Source of the DNA: CAYONM01 sp964405325
GTDB lineage: Bacteria > Planctomycetota > UBA11346
DNA: 57,531 nucleotides
Direction of reading: 5' to 3'
NCBI GenBank assembly: GCA_964405325.1
Contig: CAYONM010000002.1
Coordinates: 1-57,531, forward strand
Position 1 is the stretch's first letter; each line of letters opens with the position of its first letter. The notes under the pieces were generated by a model. That model saw only the letters and a program-made list of their open reading frames with translations, was not told the DNA's origin and made no database searches. The position numbers were made by a program, and so were the translations under genes. Shown here piece after piece: positions 26,452-35,219 of this stretch.

Positions 26452-27453
26452 TCAGAAGGCATGCCCAAACAACGCCAAGGCATGGAAGATCACGCCATAC
26501 TGGTCTTCTGAGGCGATGTCCGATTCCTCGATCAATAATTCGGTGCTGAATCGGATATCCTCGCGATTGTCTGGCCACCAGCAGCCGGTGAGGCTGGTCT
26601 GCCAGTATTCGCCGTCCACCAGCCCGAGGCTGCTACGCAGATCATTGTCCCAGGTTTCGGCCTGGCGCCTGGCGACCAGGGCCAGGGAATAGGGTGCCTG
26701 GAAATGATAGCGGACCGCCCCCAGCAGGGATGACTGCTCGGCGTTGGGGCTGTTGGCGTAGGCGATATCGCCAGCGGCCTGCCAGCCGATCTCGCTACCC
26801 CAGGTCAGATTGGCGCTGATCAACCAGATGTCACCCTGGTTGCCATCTTCAAGATCGGTGGCGGCACCAACATCGTAATAGCCGCTGGTGGCGTAACCCC
26901 AGCGTTCGCTCTGCCAGCTCCATTCAAAGCCGTAAGCCAAGTCGGCCGGCTCCTTGCTGGGAGCCGGCACCGATGGCACCGAGGCCTCATCCGCGGCGTA
27001 CAGACCCAGCACGCCGCCGTTGTCGAATTCCCGGGTCAGGCCCAAGGCCTCGACGTTGTCCTGGTTATAGACCAGGGGATCAGAGATACTCCAGCGCTCG
27101 GACGCGGTATGCCAATGCAGGCCGTACCAGGCGGGCATGCGACCCAGGGCGATGACGTAGCGATCCCAAAACCGATAGCGCACCTGGGCTTCATCCAGCG
27201 TCAGGTCCTGCGGCGCATCGGTTTCCACGTGCACCACGCTGCGCGCCGCCAAGCCGATGGGGGCCAGATTGAAATCCATGCCGATGTCGGCCGCAGCCCA
27301 GAAATCGGTGCTGCCCTCGTCGTCTTGATCCAGGTAGCTGGCGGTGCTTTCCGCCAGCATATCCAGGGCGGCCGTACCGCCGGCGAAGGAAGATTCGGCA
27401 GCGGTCAGCGACCATGGTGTCAGTACGATGAGCATTCCGGGCAAGCACTTCAC
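26452..27453 (-). CDS. Porin-like outer-membrane beta-barrel protein
   Basis: The protein has 333 residues, a signal peptide ending near SLTAAES, alternating amphipathic strands rich in aromatics (WAAADIGMDFNLAPIGLAAR, then GVLGLYAADEA) and a C-terminal phenylalanine (ALFGHAF). These are the hallmarks of BAM-assembled barrels. Its GTG start overlaps the stop of the upstream lipoprotein (GTGA). It is the last gene of a three-gene overlapping unit with the TSP3 exoprotein and the lipoprotein. Substrate, or a role as surface anchor, is unknown. Confidence 0.75.
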   Translation of the reverse strand: MKCLPGMLIVLTPWSLTAAESSFAGGTAALDMLAESTASYLDQDDEGSTDFWAAADIGMDFNLAPIGLAARSVVHVETDAPQDLTLDEAQVRYRFWDRYVIALGRMPAWYGLHWHTASERWSISDPLVYNQDNVEALGLTREFDNGGVLGLYAADEASVPSVPAPSKEPADLAYGFEWSWQSERWGYATSGYYDVGAATDLEDGNQGDIWLISANLTWGSEIGWQAAGDIAYANSPNAEQSSLLGAVRYHFQAPYSLALVARRQAETWDNDLRSSLGLVDGEYWQTSLTGCWWPDNREDIRFSTELLIEESDIASEDQYGVIFHALALFGHAF

Positions 27454-27806
27454 GGCAGATCTCCCTGCACAGACACGGTGAGGTCGGTTTGATTGCCGCG
27501 GGCATCGGTCAAGGTCTCGGTGGCACTGGTGCCGAGTCGAATCTGCTCGATGGCCAGATTCAGGGCCCAGTCGGTGCGGCTACCGCCGGCGCCGTCGGAA
27601 ACCGCTTCGTCGCTCTGGAAGACCAGTTCTGCCGTATCGATTTGGATCGACAACGGCGTTACCGTAACATGGTCCTCCGCTGACGGCTGCTCATCCGGCG
27701 GCAGAATACCACCTTCGGCGGGACGTCGAAAACCGTCGTGGTCGTCTTCGCAGCCGGTCAGGACCAGCAGCCCAATGCCCATCGTCACCATGATGATCCA
27801 TTTCAT
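27450..27806 (-). CDS. Small lipoprotein in the TSP3 operon
   Basis: The protein has 118 residues. A signal sequence with lipobox VLTGC puts the lipidated cysteine at about residue 19, followed by acidic residues (EDDHDG) and a beta-rich body (VTVTPLSIQIDTAELVFQSD). It is coupled at both ends: ATGA overlap with the exoprotein upstream and GTGA overlap with the barrel downstream. No family recognised. The layout suggests a small envelope complex of three proteins, which is inference. Confidence 0.75.
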   Translation of the reverse strand: MKWIIMVTMGIGLLVLTGCEDDHDGFRRPAEGGILPPDEQPSAEDHVTVTPLSIQIDTAELVFQSDEAVSDGAGGSRTDWALNLAIEQIRLGTSATETLTDARGNQTDLTVSVQGDLP

Positions 27807-30781
27807 TGGTCGGCTCCTGTCACCTGCCCCAGTTGCAGGGAAATGCGTTCGCGACGGCCATCATCAGCGATAAACAGCAGGTCGATCTGCTGCAGGCTGT
27901 CCGGCACGGCGACGCTGATCTGAAACATGCCGGCAACCGGCTGAGTGCTGCTGCTGCCCAGTTGGATACGCGTGATAGTGTTGGACACCCGCCCCTCCAG
28001 TCGCAGCCAGACCTGGGCCGTGGGCGCGGTGGCATCGTTGTCGACGGTAATCGCGGTCTGGGCCTGACTGCCACGACCGCTACGGACAATGGCCAGGGTG
28101 AAACGACCATCGGGCAGACGAAGACTGCTCGGCCAGCGCCAGGTGCCCTGGCTATCCGCGGTCGCGCTGCCGATCTGGCTGCCATCCACCTGGATGGCGA
28201 CACTACTGCCCGGCGCCGAGCTTCCCTGCAAGGCCGGGGAGGTGGTATTGCCGATCGAGACACCGTTACTACTACTGAAGACGTCAGCCACATTGTCAAA
28301 GGACGGTGGCACCAACACCGTGATCAGCGAGCCATAACCACGACCTGCCGCGTTGTCGGCGTAAGGCCAGATGCGATACAAGCGTCCGGCCAGCAACGTC
28401 GCGCTGGTCGCGGCAAAATTACCATCCGCGACCAGATCGGTTTCGGCCTTCGAGACATCGTCACTGCTGGTGCTGATGAGAAAACCACGCTTACTGATAC
28501 TGCGACCGCCATCATACGAAACGGTCGCGCTCAGGCTGAGGGTTGCAGCGATGGCGGCTGTGCCTGATTGCGAAGCGCTGGTAATCAGTGGTACTGCGGC
28601 CGATTCATCAGCATCGGCAATCCCATCGCCATCGCTGTCCTCGCTGGTGGGGTCGAGCCCCTGCCGATACTCATCGCTGTCGGAAACGCCATCACCATCG
28701 GCATCGCCGCTACCATCGCTGGTGGTGGTGTCACCGAAATACCTGCGCTCCCAATCATCGGGCAGGTTGTCGCCATCGGCATCGGAGCTGTCGGTGGGAT
28801 TGGGATCGATGCCGTCGCTAATGCCGTCACCATCGCTGTCGGAATTGGTGGGATCAGAACCATTCGTCTGCTCGGTACCGTCAGGCACATTGTCATCATC
28901 ACTGTCCGAGTCGGTGGGATCAGTGCCCAGCCGTGCTTCATCCGCATCGCTAATGCCATCACCATCGGCATCGCCGCTACCATCGCTGGTGGTGGTGTCA
29001 CCGAAATACCTGCGCTCCCAATCATCGGGCAGGTTGTCGCCATCGGTATCGGTCGAGCTGTTCGGGTTGGGATCATCGCCATCGGAAACACCGTCACCAT
29101 CGCTATCGGGATCTGTGGGGTCGCTTCCCTGGCTCTGCTCGGCACCGTCCGAGACACCGTCATCATCACTGTCGGGATCCCGCGGATCGCTACCAGCGTC
29201 CTGCTCGTCACCATCAGACAAACCATCGCCATCGGCATCGCCGCTGCCGTCCACCAGCGTGCTGCCACCGAAGTGTTCCTGTTCCCAATCATCGGGCAGA
29301 CCATCGCCATCGCTGTCGGTACTGCTGTTCGGGTTGGGATCATCGCCATCGGGAATGCCATCGTCGTCAGCATCCGGATCGGCTGGCGCGCTGTCATCGC
29401 CATCACCAAGTCCGTCACCGTCACTGTCGAAATGATGCGGATCGGTACCATTCGCCTGCTCTTGGCTGTCGGTGCTACCGTCACCATCGGCGTCACCACT
29501 GCCATCGCTGCCGCCAAGGCCGCCAAAATGCTCTTGCTCCCAGTCGTCGGGCAGGCCATCGCCATCGCCATCGGTGGCGGTGGTCGGATTGGGATCGTCG
29601 GCATCGCTCACGCCGTCACCATCGCTGTCGGTTTGAGTGGGATCGGTACCGGCGTCCTGTTCCTCGTCGTCCTGAATGGAATCGTCGTCGGTGTCGATGT
29701 TGTCGGGATTGGTGCCCTGATTATCTTCATCCAGATCGCTGATGCCATCACCATCGCGATCGCCTTGGATGGGAACCAGGTTGGCATTCGCGGATACGGT
29801 CTCGCCATCGGCATCGATCACCTGCAGCTGATAGGCACGGCTGCTGGCGACGCTGCTGGCAGTACTGCGATAACTCAAGGCCTGCAACAGGGCGGTGCAG
29901 GAGGTATCGCTGATGCCGACCACCCGGATATCATCGATATACATGGTCGAACCCACCGCGCGGCCGCCGGTGGAATCGATGGTGCCCAGGCGAAAACGGA
30001 AGCGCAGTTGGCTGCTGCCCACCGGCAGCACCAGTTCGGTCTGTTGCCAGCTGTCATCATTGCCACTGGCCTCGAACAGGGTCGTCGTGGTACCACCGGC
30101 TTCGTCGATCAATTGCGCCCGGACATCGTAGTCGTCCTCGGACTGCAAGGCTCGCCAGTGCAAAATGATACGGTCACCAGCAGCAGCTGTGAAGGGCTCA
30201 CTGGTCACCTCGGGCCCATAGGCGCTGCCGTAGGCTTCGGCCACCAGCCCCTCGACCCGCAGACGCAAACCGTAACTGCCGCTGCGGGCTGCTTCGCCAG
30301 CTACCGAGGCCACCTGGCTGATAACATCACCGTTGTCATTTTCCACCGTATCATCGACACCCCACCCCGTCAGATCACCGGTCTCGAAACCGGCGTTGTC
30401 CGGCGGATCGATGCTCTGATCAAGAAAATCGATCCGGAGCTGTCCGCCGGAGCCATTCTGACTGGCATCGATACGGCCAAAGAGACTGGTATCGGTTCCA
30501 GTACCGATGGCAACGTCGCTCCCCTGCACGGAAATGGCGCCATCCTGCTGCGGGTTGGCAGCGGAGAGCACACCAAAGACATCATCGCTGGTGGCGTCAG
30601 TCAGCTGCAGCAGCACCGCACCACCGGCAAAACCGCTCTGATCGGCGTTAGCCACGGTGACGTTGGCATCCAGGGCCACGGCATCGATCCGAACGGAAAA
30701 ATTCAGATCATCCAGACCCGACAGCACGGGGTCGGCCGCGACCAAAGCCGCGGCCAAAAACAGTAAGAGAAGGCTTCGCAT
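27803..30781 (-). CDS. Large exported calcium-binding-type protein with thrombospondin type 3 repeats
   Basis: The protein has 992 residues. A signal peptide (MRSLLLLFLAAALVAADP) precedes a cadherin-like beta region. A jelly-roll carbohydrate-binding-like domain follows at about residues 140-290 (NAGFETGDLTGW...YIDDIRVVG). Then comes a long array of acidic TSP3 repeats (D.DGDG.SD.DE...G.DP) to about residue 720, interspersed with LPDDWE..(H/Y)FG units. The C-terminus has Ig-like segments (SAPGSSVAIQVDG...DATAPTAQVWL). TSP3 repeats bind calcium and rigidify extracellular proteins. ATG 30781 is preferred to an upstream ATG because it starts the signal peptide. It heads the operon with the lipoprotein and porin-like barrel. 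Confidence 0.85.
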   Translation of the reverse strand: MRSLLLLFLAAALVAADPVLSGLDDLNFSVRIDAVALDANVTVANADQSGFAGGAVLLQLTDATSDDVFGVLSAANPQQDGAISVQGSDVAIGTGTDTSLFGRIDASQNGSGGQLRIDFLDQSIDPPDNAGFETGDLTGWGVDDTVENDNGDVISQVASVAGEAARSGSYGLRLRVEGLVAEAYGSAYGPEVTSEPFTAAAGDRIILHWRALQSEDDYDVRAQLIDEAGGTTTTLFEASGNDDSWQQTELVLPVGSSQLRFRFRLGTIDSTGGRAVGSTMYIDDIRVVGISDTSCTALLQALSYRSTASSVASSRAYQLQVIDADGETVSANANLVPIQGDRDGDGISDLDEDNQGTNPDNIDTDDDSIQDDEEQDAGTDPTQTDSDGDGVSDADDPNPTTATDGDGDGLPDDWEQEHFGGLGGSDGSGDADGDGSTDSQEQANGTDPHHFDSDGDGLGDGDDSAPADPDADDDGIPDGDDPNPNSSTDSDGDGLPDDWEQEHFGGSTLVDGSGDADGDGLSDGDEQDAGSDPRDPDSDDDGVSDGAEQSQGSDPTDPDSDGDGVSDGDDPNPNSSTDTDGDNLPDDWERRYFGDTTTSDGSGDADGDGISDADEARLGTDPTDSDSDDDNVPDGTEQTNGSDPTNSDSDGDGISDGIDPNPTDSSDADGDNLPDDWERRYFGDTTTSDGSGDADGDGVSDSDEYRQGLDPTSEDSDGDGIADADESAAVPLITSASQSGTAAIAATLSLSATVSYDGGRSISKRGFLISTSSDDVSKAETDLVADGNFAATSATLLAGRLYRIWPYADNAAGRGYGSLITVLVPPSFDNVADVFSSSNGVSIGNTTSPALQGSSAPGSSVAIQVDGSQIGSATADSQGTWRWPSSLRLPDGRFTLAIVRSGRGSQAQTAITVDNDATAPTAQVWLRLEGRVSNTITRIQLGSSSTQPVAGMFQISVAVPDSLQQIDLLFIADDGRRERISLQLGQVTGADQ
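28688..29046. repeat. Two identical 92-bp direct repeats in the TSP3 coding array
   Basis: Bases 28688-28779 and 28955-29046 are identical over 92 bp and offset by 267 bp (89 codons). They encode the same LPDDWERRYFGDTTTSDGSG stretch twice. Identity at the DNA level, while neighbouring units diverge, indicates a recent internal duplication. Confidence 0.85.
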
Positions 30782-30863
30782 GGCAGCACCTCGTCCCATA
30801 AGGGTCACGCGGCACTATACCCCACGTCCATCATCCTTGGCAAGTTGATGTCCATAATCTTGG

Positions 30864-31464
30864 TTATTCCGGGTAGCGCTCCTTCCACGCTTCCACCCAG
30901 GCCAGAATGCGTTCGCGGTGGGCTTTGAGCAGGATCGTGCCGCCCACCAAACCCATGCCCACCGCCAGGATCAACGCGCCCAGCAGGCTCATCCGGAGGC
31001 CGCGCTCGAGTTCATGCAAGCCATGATAGGTCAAACTGCCCAGACCAACCAGCACGGCCGCCCAGGCGGCAAAAAAGTAGGCCCGCAGCCGGATAAAGCT
31101 GGCCGCAAGCAACAGGATCAGACCGGTCAGCAAGAGCAGAATACTGACCAGCAGCTGCCGATCAGCGCATACCAGGCGGTGATGCCCAGCATCAGGCTGA
31201 GGGTACCCGTCAGGTAATCGCCTTCGGCTTTGGCGCTTCCGGCAGTCGACAGCGCCGCGTGTGGTACTCGGCCGCCGCCTGCAGACGCCGCCGGAAGACC
31301 TCCTGCCACAGGTGGCCATCGCTGCCCAAGCCCAGAGCCGCAAGCTACTGGCTGGAATCCTGCTGCTGGTCCGTCTCCGACAGAAACACCTGAGCCGCCG
31401 CCGGATCGATCAGGCCGCGAGGCATTAACTGGGCAAGTGCCATTGCCTGGTTGATCGTATCCAT
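30864..31464 (-). pseudogene. Decayed membrane-protein gene (in-frame stop plus frameshifts)
   Basis: On the minus strand an ATG at 31464 opens MDTINQAMALAQLMPRGLID and runs to an in-frame TAG. The same frame then continues sensibly (LAALGLGSDGHLWQEVFRRR) to a second stop. The next coherent segment, AKAEGDYLTGTLSLMLGITA, is in another frame. A further shift leads to two or three hydrophobic helices (SILLLLTGLILLLAASFIRL; MSLLGALILAVGMGLVGGTI) and the end KERYPE at 30864. I read this as one small membrane-protein gene broken by a stop and two frameshifts. It lies downstream of tsaD on the same strand. Family not recognised. Confidence 0.5.
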
Positions 31465-31559
31465 AGGGCGATGCATGGTGCACCAGCTCAGCTCGGTGTA
31501 ACAAGATGGCCAGGCGATGGCAGGCTCTTTGTGCTCGTGCTCTGGGCGCTTGGTCGCCG

Positions 31560-32576
31560 TCAGCCAGCGGCAACCTTGCCCGTGGGCAAGGGCGCCAAGG
31601 CCAAACTGCTGTGCTCGCCACGCTGGTGCAGATGCTCACCCAAGGCCGCAATCATGGCGCCATTGTCGCCGCAATGGCGGGGCTCGGGCAGAATCACGTC
31701 CAGATCATCGCAGATGGCCAAGGCAGCGCGCAGGCCCCGGTTGCAGGCGACGCCGCCACCAACCACCACCCGGCGCAAAGCCTGCTGCTGGGCCAGCAGG
31801 CGAAGCTTGCCGACCAGGCAATCGACCACCGCCGCCTGGAAACTGGCTGCGGCATCGCGCTTGCCGGCGGCATCCACTTGCAGCGCCTGTTCGCCACGCG
31901 GCCCGCGCAGTTGATACAAGAACGCGGTTTTCAGACCGGCAAAACTCAGCCGAGCCGTGTCATCCCGTAAGAAACTGCGTGGCAAGCGATAGGCCTTCGG
32001 ATTGCCTTCGGCGGCCAGGGCATCGATCAGCGGACCACCGGGGTAACCGAGTTCCAACACGGCAGCGGCCTTGTCGAAGGCTTCACCGGCGGCGTCATCA
32101 ATGGTGCCACCCAACAGCTGCAACTGACCCGGCGCCTCGCAGCGATAATAATGACTATGCCCGCCAGAAGCGACCAGCCCCAAAAAGGGATAGCGCAGAT
32201 CGTCCCGTCCCAGCTGTGCAGCAGCCAGATGCGCCTGGATGTGATGCACCGCCACCAACGGTACAGCCAAACGCGCCGCCAACACCTTGGCCGCGGTCAC
32301 GCCGCAGATCAGACTGCCGATCAGACCCGGCCAGGCGGTTACCGCGACCACATCGACGTCCGTCAACTGACACCCGGCTTGTCGAAGCAGGCGCTCGATC
32401 AGCGTCGGGAATGCCGCCACATGACCCCGCGCCGCCAATTCCGGCACCACACCACCCCAGGCCGCCATATCGTCGGCCAGGCTGGCCACATCCTCGGCCA
32501 AGACCTGCCGCCCATCGGCCACCAGCGCAACGGCGGCCTCGTCGCAAGACGATTCGATACCCAATACCACGCTCAT
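31560..32576 (-). CDS. tsaD: tRNA N6-adenosine threonylcarbamoyltransferase TsaD
   Basis: The protein has 338 residues. The ASKHA start GIESSCDEAAVALVADGR, the iron-binding histidines in VAVHHIQAHLAAA, LGLVASGGHSHYY, the GGTIDDAAGEAFDKAA loop, and VVVGGGVACNRGLRA with CGDNGAMIA near the end are all diagnostic. TsaD transfers the threonylcarbamoyl group to A37 of tRNA. ATG 32576 is preceded by aggat and gives the canonical N-terminus. It follows the LptD-like gene by 45 bp. Its partner TsaB is at 10384-11049. Confidence 0.95.
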   Translation of the reverse strand: MSVVLGIESSCDEAAVALVADGRQVLAEDVASLADDMAAWGGVVPELAARGHVAAFPTLIERLLRQAGCQLTDVDVVAVTAWPGLIGSLICGVTAAKVLAARLAVPLVAVHHIQAHLAAAQLGRDDLRYPFLGLVASGGHSHYYRCEAPGQLQLLGGTIDDAAGEAFDKAAAVLELGYPGGPLIDALAAEGNPKAYRLPRSFLRDDTARLSFAGLKTAFLYQLRGPRGEQALQVDAAGKRDAAASFQAAVVDCLVGKLRLLAQQQALRRVVVGGGVACNRGLRAALAICDDLDVILPEPRHCGDNGAMIAALGEHLHQRGEHSSLALAPLPTGKVAAG

Positions 32577-32621
32577 GCCGGTATCCTGAATGCGAAGCTG
32601 GAGAGACAAGACGATGCCTGC

Positions 32622-34811
32622 TTACAGCCCACCGACATCATCCAGACGGAATCGAATACCAAAATATTCATCGTAATCGGTGCCGCTGTCATGGTACAGG
32701 CGTTCATAGCACAGACCCAATTGCCCATCGATCATCTGACGATCGAGTTCCACCCGCCAGGCATCAAGGCTGCGACCACCGTCTTTGAAGGTCAGATCCA
32801 GACTCCACTGATACCGGCCGGTAGGCAGGCTGAAACCGGGACGGTATTCCCACTGTCGTCCGTTTGCCAGATCACGAAGAACATCAAAACGCAGTTCACC
32901 AGCACCGCCAAAGACCACCGCCTGCATATCGGTGCGACGAACGGTTTGCCGAATGCCATCGTACCGGAATTCACCCTCGAAGCGCGACCAGACCGTGGGC
33001 TCACCAATCCAGGTGGCGGCGATATCCACCAACCGGCTGGCAGTCCGTTCGCCGATCTGGTCGCTACGCAAGCCATACCGGTCCTGCTCACGCAGAGCCC
33101 AGCGACTATCGACATCGAGACGAAACCGACGCTCGCCGGCCCAGAGATGCGTACCCAAGCCCAGGTGCACGTAACGGCGATCCTCTTCCAGCTGGTCCCG
33201 ATCATCGCCAAAATCATACATCGGCAGCGCATCCCCGTGACCAGGTCCGGTGATTTCAAAACCGACAAAGGGCCGGATCCGATGCCAGGCACCAGAGTCG
33301 TAGCGACCATCGATATTCAGCCCCAGACGGGCGTCGAGACGCGGCATCCAACGGAAATCATGCCCGTCCATATACCCCAAACCGTCAGCCCCCAGAGCGA
33401 TATCGACCAACACCGGGCCGAACCAGTGATTGGCCGCCACCTGACTGTGGCCACGCAGACGGGTGGCCTCGACCGCGTCGCGTTCCAGATCTGCAACACC
33501 GATGAAACCGCGCACATGCAGCGGCCCCAGCACCTGCAGACTGTGCAGATCACCACGCAGGCCATAAGCCACTGTGGTCTCCGGCCTGGTCGGATGCGGC
33601 GGGCTCTGGTGGGTCAGCTGCAAACTCCCCAGCGCCCCGCTCCAGACCGCATCCACGCCCTGCCGGGCCAACGGTTCAGCGCGAAGATCATCACGATAAT
33701 AATCACTGCGGAATCGCTCGTCGGCAACCCCACCGGGATCGGGATCGGGCAGACGGGCATAACGCATGCTCACGTCGGCTTGGCCCCAATGCGCGGTATT
33801 GGCGACGTCGATCAACTGCTTGTCTTCCCTGGCCATTAAATCACCCGGCTGCACCAGACGGCCACCAGAAAACAATCGACCCGAGCGGTACAGCGATTCT
33901 TTGGGCATATAATGGTAGACGGCTCGGCCGTTACCGAACTGTGGCTGCTGCCAGCGTGCCTTCGTGCCGAAACCCCAGCCAGCCAGGCTGTGGTAATCAG
34001 CGCGCACAGCCGCGAAACCGCTGCCACCAAGCAACGGAAATCCATTGCCGAGTTGACCACGGACGTAGGCGCCATGTCGGCTGCTGAGCCCGAAATCGTA
34101 ATGGCTCCAGGGATAGTGGGCGGTGAAATCACGGTAGACCCTGGGCAACCAGAGTATCGGCACGCCGCCGAGCCGGAAAACCGGCTGCGATACGGAGGCA
34201 TCGCGCACATGCCGCAGCACGCCCGATCGATGCGGCAACTCCTCGCCCGGCGGCTGCAGCCGAATCACGATTTTGGGCGTCCGGATACTGGCTAGCCCAC
34301 CATGCCCACTCTCACCGCGCACACCGCGCACGACGATGGCCTTACGATCGAAACGGGCATGCTCGGCCTGGAAATGCGCCACCACACCCGGCGCGCGCTG
34401 CAGCTGGATGCTCAGATTCCAGGCCTCTACCCAGCCCTGCTTCAGATCAGCAGCGATCTGATCGGCGGTGATCTGCACCGGCAGCACGGCGAGGGTGATC
34501 CGACCGATGGCAAACAGCAATCCGCGCTCTCGATCCCAGCGCAGGCCCTCGCCCAGGAGCACGGCACCCGTCTCGTGCAGCCAGCGACCCAGGCTGTGTT
34601 CCGCCGGCACGCCACCAGGCGGCAATTCCAGCACAAAGCCCTGCCCCGCATACAGCACCTGCCCCTCCACCACCGGCGCAGGAGCATCGAGATGGTAAAC
34701 GATGCCAGGCTCGCTGGCGCCCACCAGGCAGCAGATCAGCAGTAGCAAAAACAGTCGAGAACAACGCAAGCCGGCATCGTCTGGCGGAATACGCTGAGGC
34801 AATCGTCGCAC
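32622..34811 (-). CDS. lptD: LptD/OstA-like outer-membrane LPS assembly protein
   Basis: The protein has 729 residues, in the LptD size range. A signal sequence (LRCSRLFLLLLICCLVGASE) precedes an OstA-type beta-jellyroll segment (about residues 50-190, with DRKAIVVRGVRG). The junction then follows, PVFRLGGVPILWLPRVYRDF, with its HYPWSHYDFGLSSRHGAYVRG continuation. This resembles the LptD 'P(V/I)xYLPYF...GxSSxxG' start of the barrel. The rest is barrel-like strands ending GIRFRLDD. Nearby waaA supports a role in LPS/lipooligosaccharide export. The start is a GTG at 34811. The conserved LptD cysteines are not obvious, so a paralogue is possible. Confidence 0.7.
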   Translation of the reverse strand: MRRLPQRIPPDDAGLRCSRLFLLLLICCLVGASEPGIVYHLDAPAPVVEGQVLYAGQGFVLELPPGGVPAEHSLGRWLHETGAVLLGEGLRWDRERGLLFAIGRITLAVLPVQITADQIAADLKQGWVEAWNLSIQLQRAPGVVAHFQAEHARFDRKAIVVRGVRGESGHGGLASIRTPKIVIRLQPPGEELPHRSGVLRHVRDASVSQPVFRLGGVPILWLPRVYRDFTAHYPWSHYDFGLSSRHGAYVRGQLGNGFPLLGGSGFAAVRADYHSLAGWGFGTKARWQQPQFGNGRAVYHYMPKESLYRSGRLFSGGRLVQPGDLMAREDKQLIDVANTAHWGQADVSMRYARLPDPDPGGVADERFRSDYYRDDLRAEPLARQGVDAVWSGALGSLQLTHQSPPHPTRPETTVAYGLRGDLHSLQVLGPLHVRGFIGVADLERDAVEATRLRGHSQVAANHWFGPVLVDIALGADGLGYMDGHDFRWMPRLDARLGLNIDGRYDSGAWHRIRPFVGFEITGPGHGDALPMYDFGDDRDQLEEDRRYVHLGLGTHLWAGERRFRLDVDSRWALREQDRYGLRSDQIGERTASRLVDIAATWIGEPTVWSRFEGEFRYDGIRQTVRRTDMQAVVFGGAGELRFDVLRDLANGRQWEYRPGFSLPTGRYQWSLDLTFKDGGRSLDAWRVELDRQMIDGQLGLCYERLYHDSGTDYDEYFGIRFRLDDVGGL

Positions 34812-34897
34812 CAGAATCTCAGCCTGGGCCGCGCCACAAACTCTCTGAGGGACCAGTCATGGTTCACGCTTCGCAGGTTTGCCGCAGCCCTGGAATC

Positions 34898-35218
34898 TCA
34901 ACCGCGAATCGCCCCCATCGTCAGCAGCAGTAGTTGCGCTCCGGCAACCACGGCACAGGTCCCGACCACCTGGTTCTTGGCCTTCAAGGTCAACAACAGG
35001 CCGTCCACGGCAGCGGTCGCAGCGATCAGTAAATACAGGACACCGCTCGGGTAGGCGATCTCTCGCAACAGGCTGACATGATGATACGCGAGAAAAAAAC
35101 CGCCAACCACCAGGCCAACAATACCGATGGTCCGGATGGTGGCTTCCTTGGCCTCCTGGACCATGCCGACCAGGCAACTGATCGCCAGCATGGCGCCGAG
35201 TGCTGCTTCCAAATTCAC
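34898..35218 (-). CDS. Small four-helix membrane protein of unknown function
   Basis: The protein has 106 residues. The GTG start at 35218 has an excellent aaggag site and begins 1 nt after the waaA stop. Hydrophobic helices are visible at LGAMLAISCLVGMV, TIGIVGLVVGGFFLAYH, GVLYLLIAATAAVDGLLL and GTCAVVAGAQLLLLTMG. No motif allows a family call. Its place between waaA and the lptD-like gene suggests an envelope role, by context only. Confidence 0.65.
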   Translation of the reverse strand: MNLEAALGAMLAISCLVGMVQEAKEATIRTIGIVGLVVGGFFLAYHHVSLLREIAYPSGVLYLLIAATAAVDGLLLTLKAKNQVVGTCAVVAGAQLLLLTMGAIRG

Positions 35219-35219
35219 G

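Noticed and set aside
28568..30766. Long open frame (732 codons) on the plus strand opposite the TSP3 protein
   Set aside because: It consists of repetitive I/V/G/A-rich text produced by the reverse complement of the aspartate/glycine repeats. No start signal or family features.
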